A stretch of DNA of 64,000 nucleotides, from the NCBI RefSeq assembly GCF_006088715.1, contig NZ_CP030771.1:558001-622000 (forward strand), given 5' to 3'. Positions 25,141 through 33,297 of this stretch are shown piece after piece; position 1 is the stretch's first letter; each line of letters begins with the position of its first letter. This DNA is from Streptomyces sp. YIM 121038. GTDB lineage: Bacteria; Actinomycetota; Actinomycetes; Streptomycetales; Streptomycetaceae. Position numbers and translations under genes: made by a program. The notes beneath the pieces are model-generated. The model saw nothing but the letters and a program-made list of their open reading frames with translations. It was not told the DNA's origin and made no database searches.

Positions 25141-25740
25141 CTAGCGCACCCGGTACACCTGTCCCGTCTGCGCGCCCTCGACCGCGCGGACGTACGCCGT
25201 CGCGACGCGCGCCGCGGGGACCGGCTCCATGCCCGCGAAGAACGGCCCGTACGCGGCCAGGGACTCCTCGGCCACGGTCGGGCTGACCGCGTTGATCCGC
25301 TGCGGCGGGAGCTCGATCGCGGCGGCCCGTACGAAGGCCTCGACGGCACCGTTGGCCGCGGACGCGGCGGCGCCCGCCACGATCGGCTCCTCTGTGAGGA
25401 TGCCGCTGACCAGAGTGAACGAGCCGGTCGCCGCCACGTGCCGAGCGCCCTGGCGGACCAGTTCCAGCTGGGCGACGGCCTTGCCGCGGAACGTCGCCGT
25501 GACGTCGTCCGCCGTCAGGTCGGCCAGCGGCTTGAACACGGCGTCGCCCGCCGCGACGGCCACCGCGTCCAGCGCACCGGCCTGCGCGTACATCCGGGCC
25601 ACGGCCGCCGGGTCGGTGACGTCGCAGATCAGGTCGCCGCCCGTGCGGCCGACGCCGATCACCTCGTGGCCGCGCCCCGTGAGCGCCTCGCGTACCGCGG
25701 AGCCCAGCGTGCCGCCCGCGCCGACCAGAAGAATCCTCAC
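25141..25740 (-). CDS. Atypical short-chain dehydrogenase
   Basis: A 199-aa SDR with the N-terminal dinucleotide motif VGAGGTLG (GxxGxxG) at 6-13 and the NADP-type VGRTGGD turn. The serine of the catalytic triad is probably in LVSGIL. The usual YxxxK is absent: the position reads SAANGAVEAF, so Tyr/Lys are missing. Such compact SDRs are common but may have altered catalysis. The GTG start has GGAGGG 8 bp upstream. It is divergent from the LysR gene at 25994, the usual arrangement for a LysR-regulated target. Confidence 0.78.
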   Translation of the reverse strand: MRILLVGAGGTLGSAVREALTGRGHEVIGVGRTGGDLICDVTDPAAVARMYAQAGALDAVAVAAGDAVFKPLADLTADDVTATFRGKAVAQLELVRQGARHVAATGSFTLVSGILTEEPIVAGAAASAANGAVEAFVRAAAIELPPQRINAVSPTVAEESLAAYGPFFAGMEPVPAARVATAYVRAVEGAQTGQVYRVR

Positions 25741-25807
25741 AGTCCACCCTCCAATGCCTCGAAGACGAATCCCCCCGGGATCGCGAGCCGAGATCCGCAG
25801 GCCAACG

Positions 25808-25848
25808 GACCCGCAGACCCGCAGACCCGCAGACCCGCAGATCCAGCA
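25808..25848. repeat. 8-bp tandem repeat GACCCGCA, four perfect copies plus degenerate flanks
   Basis: GACCCGCA at 25808, 25816, 25824 and 25832 without interruption, then a GATCCaGCA variant. It sits in the 253-bp divergent gap between the SDR and LysR genes, between the SDR start and the LysR box. A slippage-prone tract that could alter promoter spacing. Confidence 0.8.
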
Positions 25849-25961
25849 ATGCGCAGATCCGGCGATACCGGGAGGCCCGGGGAGCGCCCCCGGGGAAAGC
25901 CGGGTGAACGGTGAACCACCCGGCGGACCCGACGCTACGGATCGCGCTCCGCGCCCGGAAA

Positions 25962-25985
25962 TGCCGTCTGGGCAGGGACTATGCT
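25962..25985 (+). promoter_or_regulatory. T-N11-A LysR box and adjacent -10 of lysR
   Basis: TGCC-GTCTG-GGCA at 25962-25974 is a dyad that fits the T-N11-A half-site of LysR regulators. TATGCT at 25980-25985 is a good -10 and ends 8 bp before the lysR ATG, suggesting a nearly leaderless transcript. Binding by the adjacent LysR is inference. Confidence 0.6.
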
Positions 25986-25993
25986 TCGTACGC

Positions 25994-26857
25994 ATGGATG
26001 TGGAGCTGCGTCACCTCAAGGCCCTGACCGCCATCGCCGAGGCGGGCACCGTCACCGCCGCGGCCGCCCGGCTGCACATGACGCAGCCCGCCCTGTCCCG
26101 CACGCTCGCCCAGCTGGAGGCCCGCGTGGGGGTCCGGCTCGTCGACCGCTCCTCCCGGCAGCTGGACCTCACCCCGGCCGGGGCGACCCTCCTCGGGCAC
26201 GGGCGCGCCATCCTCGCCCACCTCGACGCGGCCCTCGCCGACACCCGGGCCGTCGACCGGCCGCTGCGGCTCGGCTACACGTGCGCGGTCCTCGGGCAGC
26301 AGACCGTCCCGCTGCTCCGCTCGTGGCGGCGGGGGCAGCCGCACGCGCCGCTCGAAGTCGTCCGGCAGGACAACAGCACCGCGGGCCTGGCCACCGGCGA
26401 CACCGACGTGGCGGTGCTGCGCACCGTGCCCGCCGACCCGCGCATCCACACCGAGGCCCTGTACACCGAGGACCGGGTCGCCGCCCTGCCCGACGACCAT
26501 CCGCTCGCGGCCCGTGAGCGGGTGCGCCTGGCGGAGCTCACCTCCGGCCCGGCCCTCCCGCTGGCCCTGTGGCCGGACACCGGCACCGCGTCGGTGGACC
26601 TCTGGCCCCCGGCACAGCGCCCGCACCGCACGGTCGAGGTGCGCAACGTCGACGAGTGGCTCAACCTCATCGCCACGGGCGGCGCGTTCGGCGTCGGCGC
26701 CGCGGGCACGGCGGAGAGCCACAGCCACCCCGGGGTGCGCTTCGTCCCGATCGACGACGCCCCCGCCGCCACGGTCTACCTCGCCCGCCCGTCCCACCCC
26801 ACGCACCCCCGCACGGAGGAGTTCCTGGCGGCGGTACGGGAGGTGGTCAGCGCCTGA
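25994..26857 (+). CDS. LysR-family transcriptional regulator
   Basis: A 287-aa LysR protein: an N-terminal winged helix at about 1-60 (LRHLKALTAIAEAGTVTAAA, MTQPALSRTLAQLE) and a periplasmic-binding-like effector domain from about 85. The length is standard. It is divergent from the SDR at 25141 and likely controls both itself and that gene through the T-N11-A site just upstream. The effector is unknown. No ribosome binding site is visible, consistent with a leaderless start. Confidence 0.92.
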   Translation: MDVELRHLKALTAIAEAGTVTAAAARLHMTQPALSRTLAQLEARVGVRLVDRSSRQLDLTPAGATLLGHGRAILAHLDAALADTRAVDRPLRLGYTCAVLGQQTVPLLRSWRRGQPHAPLEVVRQDNSTAGLATGDTDVAVLRTVPADPRIHTEALYTEDRVAALPDDHPLAARERVRLAELTSGPALPLALWPDTGTASVDLWPPAQRPHRTVEVRNVDEWLNLIATGGAFGVGAAGTAESHSHPGVRFVPIDDAPAATVYLARPSHPTHPRTEEFLAAVREVVSA

Positions 26858-26920
26858 GCCATGCCCGACGGGTTCGCTGGATTCGGCCGGGTTCGACGTT
26901 CCGGACGTACGCACGGCGGC

Positions 26921-27162
26921 GCCACGGTCCGCTCCCGCGCCCGGAAGAGGGTGTGGAGCGTGCGTACGGAGACGTGGTGCCGGGCCGCGACGGCGGGCGG
27001 GGTCAGGGCGGGATCGGCGAGGTTGTCGTCGATGAAGGTGTCGACGCGGGCCAGCAGCATCCGGGTGCGGGCGGAGATCCGGCCCACGACCGGCGCGGGC
27101 TCAAGGTGGACGACGCGTCCCGCCAGGCCCCCCGGCAGCGGCGGCCCCGGTGCGACGACGGC
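26921..27162 (-). pseudogene. AraC-family regulator remnant (truncated at both ends)
   Basis: On the minus strand an 80-codon stretch reads LVHLEP-like linker, then RISARTRMLLARVDTFIDDN, ADPALTPPAVAARHHVSVRT and LHTLFRARERTVA. That is the interdomain end and first helix-turn-helix of an AraC/XylS-type protein. A stop lies directly upstream (27163-27165), no N-terminal domain is present in any frame, and the second helix-turn-helix is missing after TVA. It is a decayed gene between lysR and the acetyltransferase. The real family proteins are about 320 aa. Confidence 0.75.
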
Positions 27163-27230
27163 TCAGCAACGTACAGCCGCGCTCGGCACCTCGAAGCGAA
27201 TCTGTAATACCCAACCTGGCAGTTCACTCC

Positions 27231-27236
27231 TATACT
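27231..27236 (+). promoter_or_regulatory. -10 TATACT, leaderless promoter of acetyltransferase
   Basis: TATACT, close to the ideal -10, ends 6 bp before the ATG at 27243, so the transcript should start at the ATG. No ribosome binding site is seen, which agrees. A -35 is not obvious. Confidence 0.55.
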
Positions 27237-27242
27237 GCGGGC

Positions 27243-27770
27243 ATGCAGTCGACCACCATCAGACGTGCGGCCGAGCAGGACGCAGAGCCGCTCACCGCCC
27301 TGGTCCAGGGCTCACGTGCCTACCAGGGGCAGTACGCCCCCATGGTGTCGGGCTACCGGGTCACTGCCGACTACCTCGCTCGGCACGAGGTGTTCACGGC
27401 CGTCGACCCGGCCGGGCACCTCCTGGGCTTCTACGCGCTGGTGCTCGAACCGCCGGAGCTGGACCTGATGTTCGTGGCGGACACCGCGCAGGGGTCGGGC
27501 GTCGGGCGCCTCCTGGTCGCGCACATGAAGGAACGGGCCGCGGCGGCCGGGCTGACCCACGTGCGCGTCGTCTCCCACCCCCCGGCGGAGAAGTTCTACC
27601 GCCGTCTGGGAGCGGAGCGCGTGGGAACCGTCGCTCCGCTGCTGCCGAAGGTCACCTGGGAGCGGCCGGAGCTGCGGTTCGCCGTCGCCGCTCCGTCGCC
27701 GCTCCGCGAAGCACGGCCCCCGGGGGCAGGTGTCGCGGACCCCGTACCGCCGACGGCCCGTCAGCGATAG
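27243..27770 (+). CDS. GNAT-family N-acetyltransferase
   Basis: A 175-aa acetyltransferase. Motif A is intact: LDLMFVADTAQGSGVGRLLV (about 75-94), where GSGVGR contacts acetyl-CoA pyrophosphate. It is followed by HVRVVSHPPAEKFYRRLGAE, the usual beta-5/alpha-4 region ending in YRRLGAE. The C-terminal 35 residues are proline-rich. The acyl acceptor is unknown. Its 3' end overlaps the end of a convergent 60-aa membrane protein gene by 10 bp. Confidence 0.88.
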   Translation: MQSTTIRRAAEQDAEPLTALVQGSRAYQGQYAPMVSGYRVTADYLARHEVFTAVDPAGHLLGFYALVLEPPELDLMFVADTAQGSGVGRLLVAHMKERAAAAGLTHVRVVSHPPAEKFYRRLGAERVGTVAPLLPKVTWERPELRFAVAAPSPLREARPPGAGVADPVPPTARQR

Positions 27771-27943
27771 GCCGCCACCGCGCTGACGTAGAGCGCGCAG
27801 GCGCTCGCGGTGGCTCCGCCGCCGATGAGGAGGGCGTGCGCCACCGGTGTGCCGCCGCGCCAAGCGGTCAAGGCCGCAGCCCCACCGAGGTGGAGGGCCG
27901 CGGAGAAGGCCAGCAGGAGCGCGAGGAGTTGGGTGGCGGTCAT
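27761..27943 (-). CDS. Small two-helix membrane protein
   Basis: A 60-aa hydrophobic protein. Residues 1-28 (LLALLLAFSAALHLGGAAAL) and 35-58 (ALLIGGGATASACALYVSAV) form two probable membrane helices joined by an RGGTP turn. GGAAGGA is 8 bp upstream of the ATG. Similar small proteins occur widely in Streptomyces, function unknown. It is divergent from the large P-loop/TPR gene. Confidence 0.68.
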   Translation of the reverse strand: MTATQLLALLLAFSAALHLGGAAALTAWRGGTPVAHALLIGGGATASACALYVSAVAAYR

Positions 27944-28063
27944 CGGGTGGTCCTTCCGTCGGGGCCCCGTCTCGCGGGGCGCGGTCGGCAGCACACTGCG
28001 CGTCCGACGGCGTGTCCGGCTGCCCTCCGCGCGGAATCAGCCGTCCCGGCTGCGCTCCCGCTG

Positions 28064-30886
28064 ATGGGGAGCCTAGGCTTCGGGCATCCGGTGGTGGCTG
28101 TTCGCGACGGCCCGGCCGGTCGGCGGCGGCAACGGCGGGATGAGGCGGGCCGGTTGGAGGACGTGTTCGCACGGTTGCGCCGGGTCGGCGCGCTCAAGCG
28201 CGGCCGTCTCGACGGCGACCCCTCGGACCGTCGACTCGCCCGAGCCGCCGGGGTCTCGCACGGGACACCGGGCGCGTGGCTCGACGGGCGACAGCTTCCG
28301 CAGCGCATCGACCCGCTCCTCGCCGTCCTCGACGAGATCCGGACGGAGGCCGCCCGCAGAGGCCTCCTCGCGACGCGGGCCGACGCCCTGGGGGCCGACA
28401 CCGTCGGCGAGTTGCTCGACGAGCGGCGGTGGCGCGCCGCCTTCGAGGCCGAGCGCGGGCACCGCAACGAGCGTTCCCGCCTGGAGGCGGAGCGCCAGCG
28501 GGCGCGCGCCGCGCTGGAGCGTGACGGGCTACGGGCCCGCCAGGCGGCGCTCGCCGACCGGCCCCGCCCGGTACGTCAGTGGCCCGCGGGACGGCTGGGA
28601 GTCCACCCGGCCATCCCCGGCCGCACCCCCGTCCCGGGCCGCGCCCCGATCCCCGGTCCCGGCCACAGCTCGGCCCCCGCCGCCGACCCCACCCACGCCC
28701 ACGCCCACGCCCACGCCCACGCCCACGGCAACAGCCCGACGGCCGCCGAGGACAGCGGATTCGTCCTGCCCCGTTACGTGCCCCGCCCGCACGACGTACG
28801 ACTGCGGCGCCTCCTCGCCCCGGCCGTCACCGACGGGGCTCCCCCGATCCTGGTGGTGGTGCAGGGGCCGTCGTGCGCGGGAAAGACCCGCACCGCCTAC
28901 GAAGCCCTCCAGGTGGCCGTCCCGGCAGGCTTCGACCTGCTCTTCCCCGCCGACACCGACAGCCTGCTGGCCACCCTCGCGGCCGACGCGCTGCCGCCAC
29001 GGACCGTGCTGTGGCTCAACGAGGCCCAGCACCACCTCACCGACCCGCAGGGCGAAGCCGCGGCGGCCGCGCTGCTCCGCAGGCTCGACGGCGAGGGCCC
29101 GCTCGTCGTCATCGCCACGCTGTGGCCCGAGCACGCGGAGGCGCTCACCCGCCCGGCGTCGCACTCCGGGGACGCCCACCGCCACGCGCGGGCCCTGCTC
29201 TCCCAGGCCCACTGGGTGGACCTGTCACGGACGTTCGCGTCGGACCTGGACGCGGCCCGGGCCGCCGCGGCCGAGGACGCCTCGCTCGCCGAAGCCGTGG
29301 CGGCCGGTGCCGCCGAGCTGACCCAGGTGCTCGCCGCGGGCCCGGACCTCGTGCGCCACTACGAGCGGGCCGCGGGCCCCCACGGCCCGTACGGCAGCGC
29401 GCTGATCAGCGCGGCCATGGACGCCCACCGGCTCGGCGGAGTCGGCGCCCTCCCCCTCGCCTTCCTCGAAGCGGCGGCCGTCGGCTACCTCACCGACGCC
29501 GAGCGCGCCGCCGCCCGCCCCGACTGGTTCGGCCACGCCCTGGCCCGTGCCCGCACCCTCATCAAGCACACCACCAGCCCCTTGCAGGACGTCCCCCACC
29601 CGACCGGCATGGGACGGCTGCCCGGCACGGCGCGCCTCGCGGACTACCTCCAGCACCACGGCCGCCACGCCCGCCGGTTCCACTGCCCGCCCGACTCCTT
29701 CTGGCGCGCGGCGCGCGAGCACCTCACCCACCCCGAAGAGCTGCTCCGCCTCGGCGACGCGGCACGGTGGAGGGCCCGGTACGCCCACGCCGTGCGGCTG
29801 TACAGCGCCGCGGCCGACGCCGGGGAGTCGTACGCCCTGATCCGCCTCGGGCAGATGCGGGAGGACAACCTGGACATGGAGGAGGCCCAGAGGCTCTACC
29901 GCCTGGCCGTCGACGCCGGGAACACCGACGGCCTCCTCTGTCTGGCGGCCCTGTGGGAGGACGCTTGGTGCTGGGAGGAAGCCGAAGAGCTCTATCTGCG
30001 GGCCTCGGCGGCGGGGGTCGAGGACGCCCTCGCCTACGCGGGCCTGATGTGGGACGGGGCGGGCGAGCCCGCCAAGGCGTGGGCCACGTACGAACGGGCC
30101 CTGCGGTCGGGCCACACCGACGTCCTCATCTTCATGGCGCAGTCGCGGCGGCGCGAAGGCGCGCCGGAGCAGGCGGCCGAGCTCTACCGGCGCGCGGCCG
30201 ACGCCGGACACACGGACGCGCTCCACCAGCTCGTGTGCCTGTGGGAGGAGACCGGACAGCAGGAGGAAGCGGACCGGCAGCTGCGCCGGTTCGCCGAGGA
30301 CGGCGACACCTCGGCGTTGCTCAACGTGGCCCACATGCTGGGCGAGTCGGGTCAGCCGGAGCGCGCTGAACGGCTCTATCTGCGCGCCGCTTCGGCGGGT
30401 GACGACCGGGGCTGGTACCTGCGCGCCTTCATGTGGGAGAAGGCCGGCGGCCGGGCGAAGGCCGAGTCGTCCTTCCGCGCGGCCGTGGAGTCCGGGGACC
30501 TCGCCGCGCTCCTCCAGCTGGCCCGCTCGCGGGAAGCGGGCGGAGACATCACCGGCGCCGAGGCCCTCTACCGGCAGGCCGTCGACGCCGAGGCCGACAG
30601 CGAGGCCATGCTGTGCCTGGCCCGGCTCCAGGAAGCGGCAGGCGATCGTGAACGGGCCGAACGGCTGTACCTCATGGCGGCCGACACCGGCGACGTCCGC
30701 GTGGCCTCAGCCGTGCTCGCGCTGGCCCGGCTGCGGGGTGCGGAGGAGGAGGCGTATCTGCGGTTCGGCCTGGCGGCCGACGGCTCCGCGAGCGACCCGT
30801 GGGAATGGCCGCTGACGCCTGAGCCCGTCCCGGCCGCCTCCGTCCGCGCCGCCGTGACCGACCACCCCGCCCCACGCTGTGATTGA
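28064..30886 (+). CDS. P-loop NTPase with N-terminal HTH-like region and ten 32-residue TPR/Sel1-like repeats
   Basis: About 940 aa. The N-terminal region (DVFARLRRVGALKRGRL..., RLARAAGVSHGTPGAWLDG) resembles a DNA-binding helix-turn-helix. A coiled segment rich in R/E/A and a proline-rich linker with a His-Ala run follow. The P-loop GPSCAGKT is at about 268-275 (K274) and a Walker B-like VLWLNEAQ near 325. From about 570 to the end come ten units of about 32 residues of the type 'AE.LY..A..AG...AL..LA.L.E..G', typical of TPR/Sel1. The architecture recalls STAND signalling ATPases. No ribosome binding site supports ATG 28064; GTG 28161 or TTG 28155 are alternatives. Confidence 0.8.
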   Translation: MGSLGFGHPVVAVRDGPAGRRRQRRDEAGRLEDVFARLRRVGALKRGRLDGDPSDRRLARAAGVSHGTPGAWLDGRQLPQRIDPLLAVLDEIRTEAARRGLLATRADALGADTVGELLDERRWRAAFEAERGHRNERSRLEAERQRARAALERDGLRARQAALADRPRPVRQWPAGRLGVHPAIPGRTPVPGRAPIPGPGHSSAPAADPTHAHAHAHAHAHGNSPTAAEDSGFVLPRYVPRPHDVRLRRLLAPAVTDGAPPILVVVQGPSCAGKTRTAYEALQVAVPAGFDLLFPADTDSLLATLAADALPPRTVLWLNEAQHHLTDPQGEAAAAALLRRLDGEGPLVVIATLWPEHAEALTRPASHSGDAHRHARALLSQAHWVDLSRTFASDLDAARAAAAEDASLAEAVAAGAAELTQVLAAGPDLVRHYERAAGPHGPYGSALISAAMDAHRLGGVGALPLAFLEAAAVGYLTDAERAAARPDWFGHALARARTLIKHTTSPLQDVPHPTGMGRLPGTARLADYLQHHGRHARRFHCPPDSFWRAAREHLTHPEELLRLGDAARWRARYAHAVRLYSAAADAGESYALIRLGQMREDNLDMEEAQRLYRLAVDAGNTDGLLCLAALWEDAWCWEEAEELYLRASAAGVEDALAYAGLMWDGAGEPAKAWATYERALRSGHTDVLIFMAQSRRREGAPEQAAELYRRAADAGHTDALHQLVCLWEETGQQEEADRQLRRFAEDGDTSALLNVAHMLGESGQPERAERLYLRAASAGDDRGWYLRAFMWEKAGGRAKAESSFRAAVESGDLAALLQLARSREAGGDITGAEALYRQAVDAEADSEAMLCLARLQEAAGDRERAERLYLMAADTGDVRVASAVLALARLRGAEEEAYLRFGLAADGSASDPWEWPLTPEPVPAASVRAAVTDHPAPRCD
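28692..28727 (+). repeat. Hexanucleotide repeat CCCACG x6 inside the P-loop/TPR gene
   Basis: Six perfect copies of CCCACG, encoding alternating His-Ala in the linker before the P-loop. Length changes by slippage stay in frame (two residues per unit). The histidine-rich run could bind metal ions. Confidence 0.85.
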
Positions 30887-30914
30887 CGTCCGTCCCGTGA
30901 TTGACGTCCGTCCC
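30879..30914. repeat. 18-bp perfect tandem duplication at the gene end
   Basis: Two adjacent identical copies of GTGATTGACGTCCGTCCC (30879-30896, 30897-30914). The first contains the stop codon of the P-loop/TPR gene. Each carries the palindrome GACGTC. It lies about 30 bp upstream of the GH85 operator. Confidence 0.8.
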
Positions 30915-30944
30915 CGCCTGCGATAGGAACTCCGGACACACCAT

Positions 30945-30958
30945 TGACAGCGTTGTCA
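30945..30958. promoter_or_regulatory. LacI-type operator upstream of GH85 gene
   Basis: TGACAGCGTTGTCA is a near-perfect palindrome with a central CG, the form typical of LacI-family operators. It ends 26 bp before the GH85 start and just before AAGGAGA. No LacI gene is in the window, so the regulator is inferred to be elsewhere. Confidence 0.6.
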
Positions 30959-30984
30959 TCACTGCGGTGCAAGGAGAGACGGCC

Positions 30985-33132
30985 ATGGAACAGAGACCGA
31001 CGGCGGCGACCGTTGAGCGACGCGCTTTCCTCAAGATGCTCGGTGCCGCGGGGGTGACCGTGGGCCTGGCCGGGACGGTGTCGCTCGCCGGGGCGGCCGG
31101 GGTCGCGTACGCCGCCGAGGAGGGCCGGGTCCGCGCGCCCCACCAGCCGTACATGCACGGGTACAACGCGGCCGGGCTCAAGTCCTGGACCCCCGCGTCG
31201 GATCCGTACGCGCGGTACTTCCGCTCGCGGGTGCCGCTCGCCTCCCGCATCGCCCCCTTCGCCGCGACGCAGGCGCGCCCGGCCCTGGCCTCCGAGGCCC
31301 AGGTCATGAACATGTCCTACGACTACGACAACGCCTTCTTCACGGCCTACCGCCACAACGACCAGTACGCGCGCAGGCTGCTGAGGTTCTGGCAGTACAG
31401 CGATCTGTACAGCTCCTGGCACGGCATGCCGGTGGCGGGCTCGTCGACGACCGACCCCGAGCACGGGCTCATCAACCTCCCCAACCCCGCGTACACCGAC
31501 GCCGCGCACCGCAACGGCGTCAAGTCGCTCGCGGGGTGGTTCTGGCCGCGGAACGGGTCCTTCTCCGCCTATCTGGAGCAGCGGTCCGACGGTTCGTTCC
31601 CCGTCGCCGACAAGCTCCTGGAGATGGCCGGCTACTTCGGGTTCGACGGCTACTTCATCAACCAAGAGGCGTCCATATCCAGCGCGGACGCGACGCGGCT
31701 GATGGCGTTCCTCAAGTATCTGCGGGCCAAGGCCCCGGCGGGGTTCCATCTCCAGTGGTACGACTCGCTCACCACGAGCGGTCAGCTCGCCTACCAGAAC
31801 CAGTTCAACGACGCCAACGCCCCCTGGGTGCGGCACCAGGGCGCTCCCGTCAACAACAGCATCTTCATCAACTACGCCTGGAACGCCTCCCGGGTGGCCG
31901 CGTCGGTCGCCACCGCGAAGCGGCTCGGCATGAAGGTCCACGACGTGGTGTACCTCGGCACCGAGAACGAGAAGTACGGCTTCAACCCGCCCTACGACAC
32001 CCGGCTCGTGTTCCCCGAGGGCGGCCGTGCGCAGACGAGTTGGGCCCTGTTCGGCACGCACATGGCCTGGGCGAACAACCCCGACCGCGGCGACCCGGAC
32101 AAGCAGCAGAACACCTTCGTGCGCGAGCGGCGCTACTGGTCGGGCCCCAACGAGGATCCCACCCGCACCGGCAGGACCGAGTACGTCCCCTGGCCCGACA
32201 ACGGCCGGCCCAACGACCCCGACAACCACCGCAAGTGGGACGGTGTCGCGCACTACATCGCCGAGCGGTCGGTGATCGGCTCCTTCCCCTTCGTCACCCG
32301 CTTCAACACCGGGCACGGCCGGGCGTTCTTCCTCGACGGAGTGCGCCGCTCCGACCGCGAGTGGAACAACGCCGGGGCCCAGGACCTGCTGCCCACCTGG
32401 CAGTGGTGGGTGCGCGGCGAGGGCGACGGCGCGCCCGCCACCGTCGACTACGACCCGACGACGGCGTACGACGGCGGCTCCTCCCTCCTGATCTCCGCGG
32501 CGCGCGGGTCCGCCCGCGCCACCACCGTCCGGCTCTTCAAGACGGGGCTGCGCGTCACGGGCGGCGAGAGCGCCCGCCTGGTGTTCCGCACCGAACGGCC
32601 GGGCCAGGACAGCGGTCTCGAACTGGGGCTCGTGTTCGAGGACGCCCCGGACCGCACGTCGTGGCTCGCGGCCGGTCGCACGGCCGCCTCCGGCTGGACC
32701 ACGGTCACGCTGGCGCTGGACGCCTTCCGGGGCCGGACCGTCGCGGCACTGCACCTGCGCGTCTCGCCCCCGGCCGGGGACGCGTACCGCCTCAACCTCG
32801 GAGAGCTGGCCCTGCTCCCCGCAGGCTCCTCCCAGCCCCCCGCGCGGCCCACAGGCTTCACGGTCGAGAAGGCCCACCCGGACGCGGCACGCACCACCGC
32901 CGAGGCCTTCCTCGCCTGGGACTTCGCGGACTCGGGCGTCTGGTACTACGACGTGTGGCGGCTGCGCGCCGACGGCACGCCGGAGCCCCTCGGCCGCGTC
33001 TACGACGACGTCCACTACGTCAAGTCCCTGACCCGCGAGGGCACCGAGACGGCCACCACCTTGGCCTTGGTGGCCGTGTCCCCGGACGGCACACGCTCAG
33101 CACCGGCCACCGCGCGGGTGACCTGGGCCTAG
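30985..33132 (+). CDS. Exported GH85 endo-beta-N-acetylglucosaminidase
   Basis: A 715-aa secreted enzyme that would cut the chitobiose core of N-glycans. ERRAFLKMLGAAG is a twin-arginine signal. The barrel has the family motif GFDGYFINQEAS with the catalytic pair N226 (oxazoline-stabilising) and E228 (acid/base). Upstream NGVKSLAGWFWPRNGSF is also typical. A beta-sandwich (TTVRLFKTGLRV...) and a C-terminal Ig-like domain follow. AAGGAGA lies 7 bp before the ATG. A LacI-type operator upstream suggests sugar-responsive expression. It is monocistronic, with a strong terminator at 33143. Confidence 0.93.
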   Translation: MEQRPTAATVERRAFLKMLGAAGVTVGLAGTVSLAGAAGVAYAAEEGRVRAPHQPYMHGYNAAGLKSWTPASDPYARYFRSRVPLASRIAPFAATQARPALASEAQVMNMSYDYDNAFFTAYRHNDQYARRLLRFWQYSDLYSSWHGMPVAGSSTTDPEHGLINLPNPAYTDAAHRNGVKSLAGWFWPRNGSFSAYLEQRSDGSFPVADKLLEMAGYFGFDGYFINQEASISSADATRLMAFLKYLRAKAPAGFHLQWYDSLTTSGQLAYQNQFNDANAPWVRHQGAPVNNSIFINYAWNASRVAASVATAKRLGMKVHDVVYLGTENEKYGFNPPYDTRLVFPEGGRAQTSWALFGTHMAWANNPDRGDPDKQQNTFVRERRYWSGPNEDPTRTGRTEYVPWPDNGRPNDPDNHRKWDGVAHYIAERSVIGSFPFVTRFNTGHGRAFFLDGVRRSDREWNNAGAQDLLPTWQWWVRGEGDGAPATVDYDPTTAYDGGSSLLISAARGSARATTVRLFKTGLRVTGGESARLVFRTERPGQDSGLELGLVFEDAPDRTSWLAAGRTAASGWTTVTLALDAFRGRTVAALHLRVSPPAGDAYRLNLGELALLPAGSSQPPARPTGFTVEKAHPDAARTTAEAFLAWDFADSGVWYYDVWRLRADGTPEPLGRVYDDVHYVKSLTREGTETATTLALVAVSPDGTRSAPATARVTWA

Positions 33133-33142
33133 CGACGACGCA

Positions 33143-33186
33143 CGCCCGGCGCGAGGTCCCGGCGGGTGGGGGCCTCGCGCCGGGCG
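33143..33186. terminator. Terminator after GH85 gene (14-bp stem)
   Basis: Perfect 14-bp arms at 33143-33156 and 33173-33186 (GCCCGGCGCGAGG core) with a 16-nt loop, 11 bp after the GH85 stop. Confidence 0.8.
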
Positions 33187-33297
33187 CGCTCGCGTGCGGC
33201 CGCGGGCGGTGATGTCACGCTCGGCCCTCCTGGATGCACTACTTGGTGTATCGGGTGCTGCGCACCGTGGAACGGCTGCACGGATGGAGACCTTGCC

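Noticed and set aside
25141..27162. CRISPR-like array from the GACCCGCA and other repeats
   Set aside because: Units are 8 bp and directly abutting with no spacers; no cas genes are present.
26861..28063. Open rightward frame continuing into the P-loop/TPR gene
   Set aside because: It crosses the AraC relic, the acetyltransferase and the small membrane gene in another frame, with no domain or ribosome binding site. It reflects the absence of stops in GC-rich DNA.
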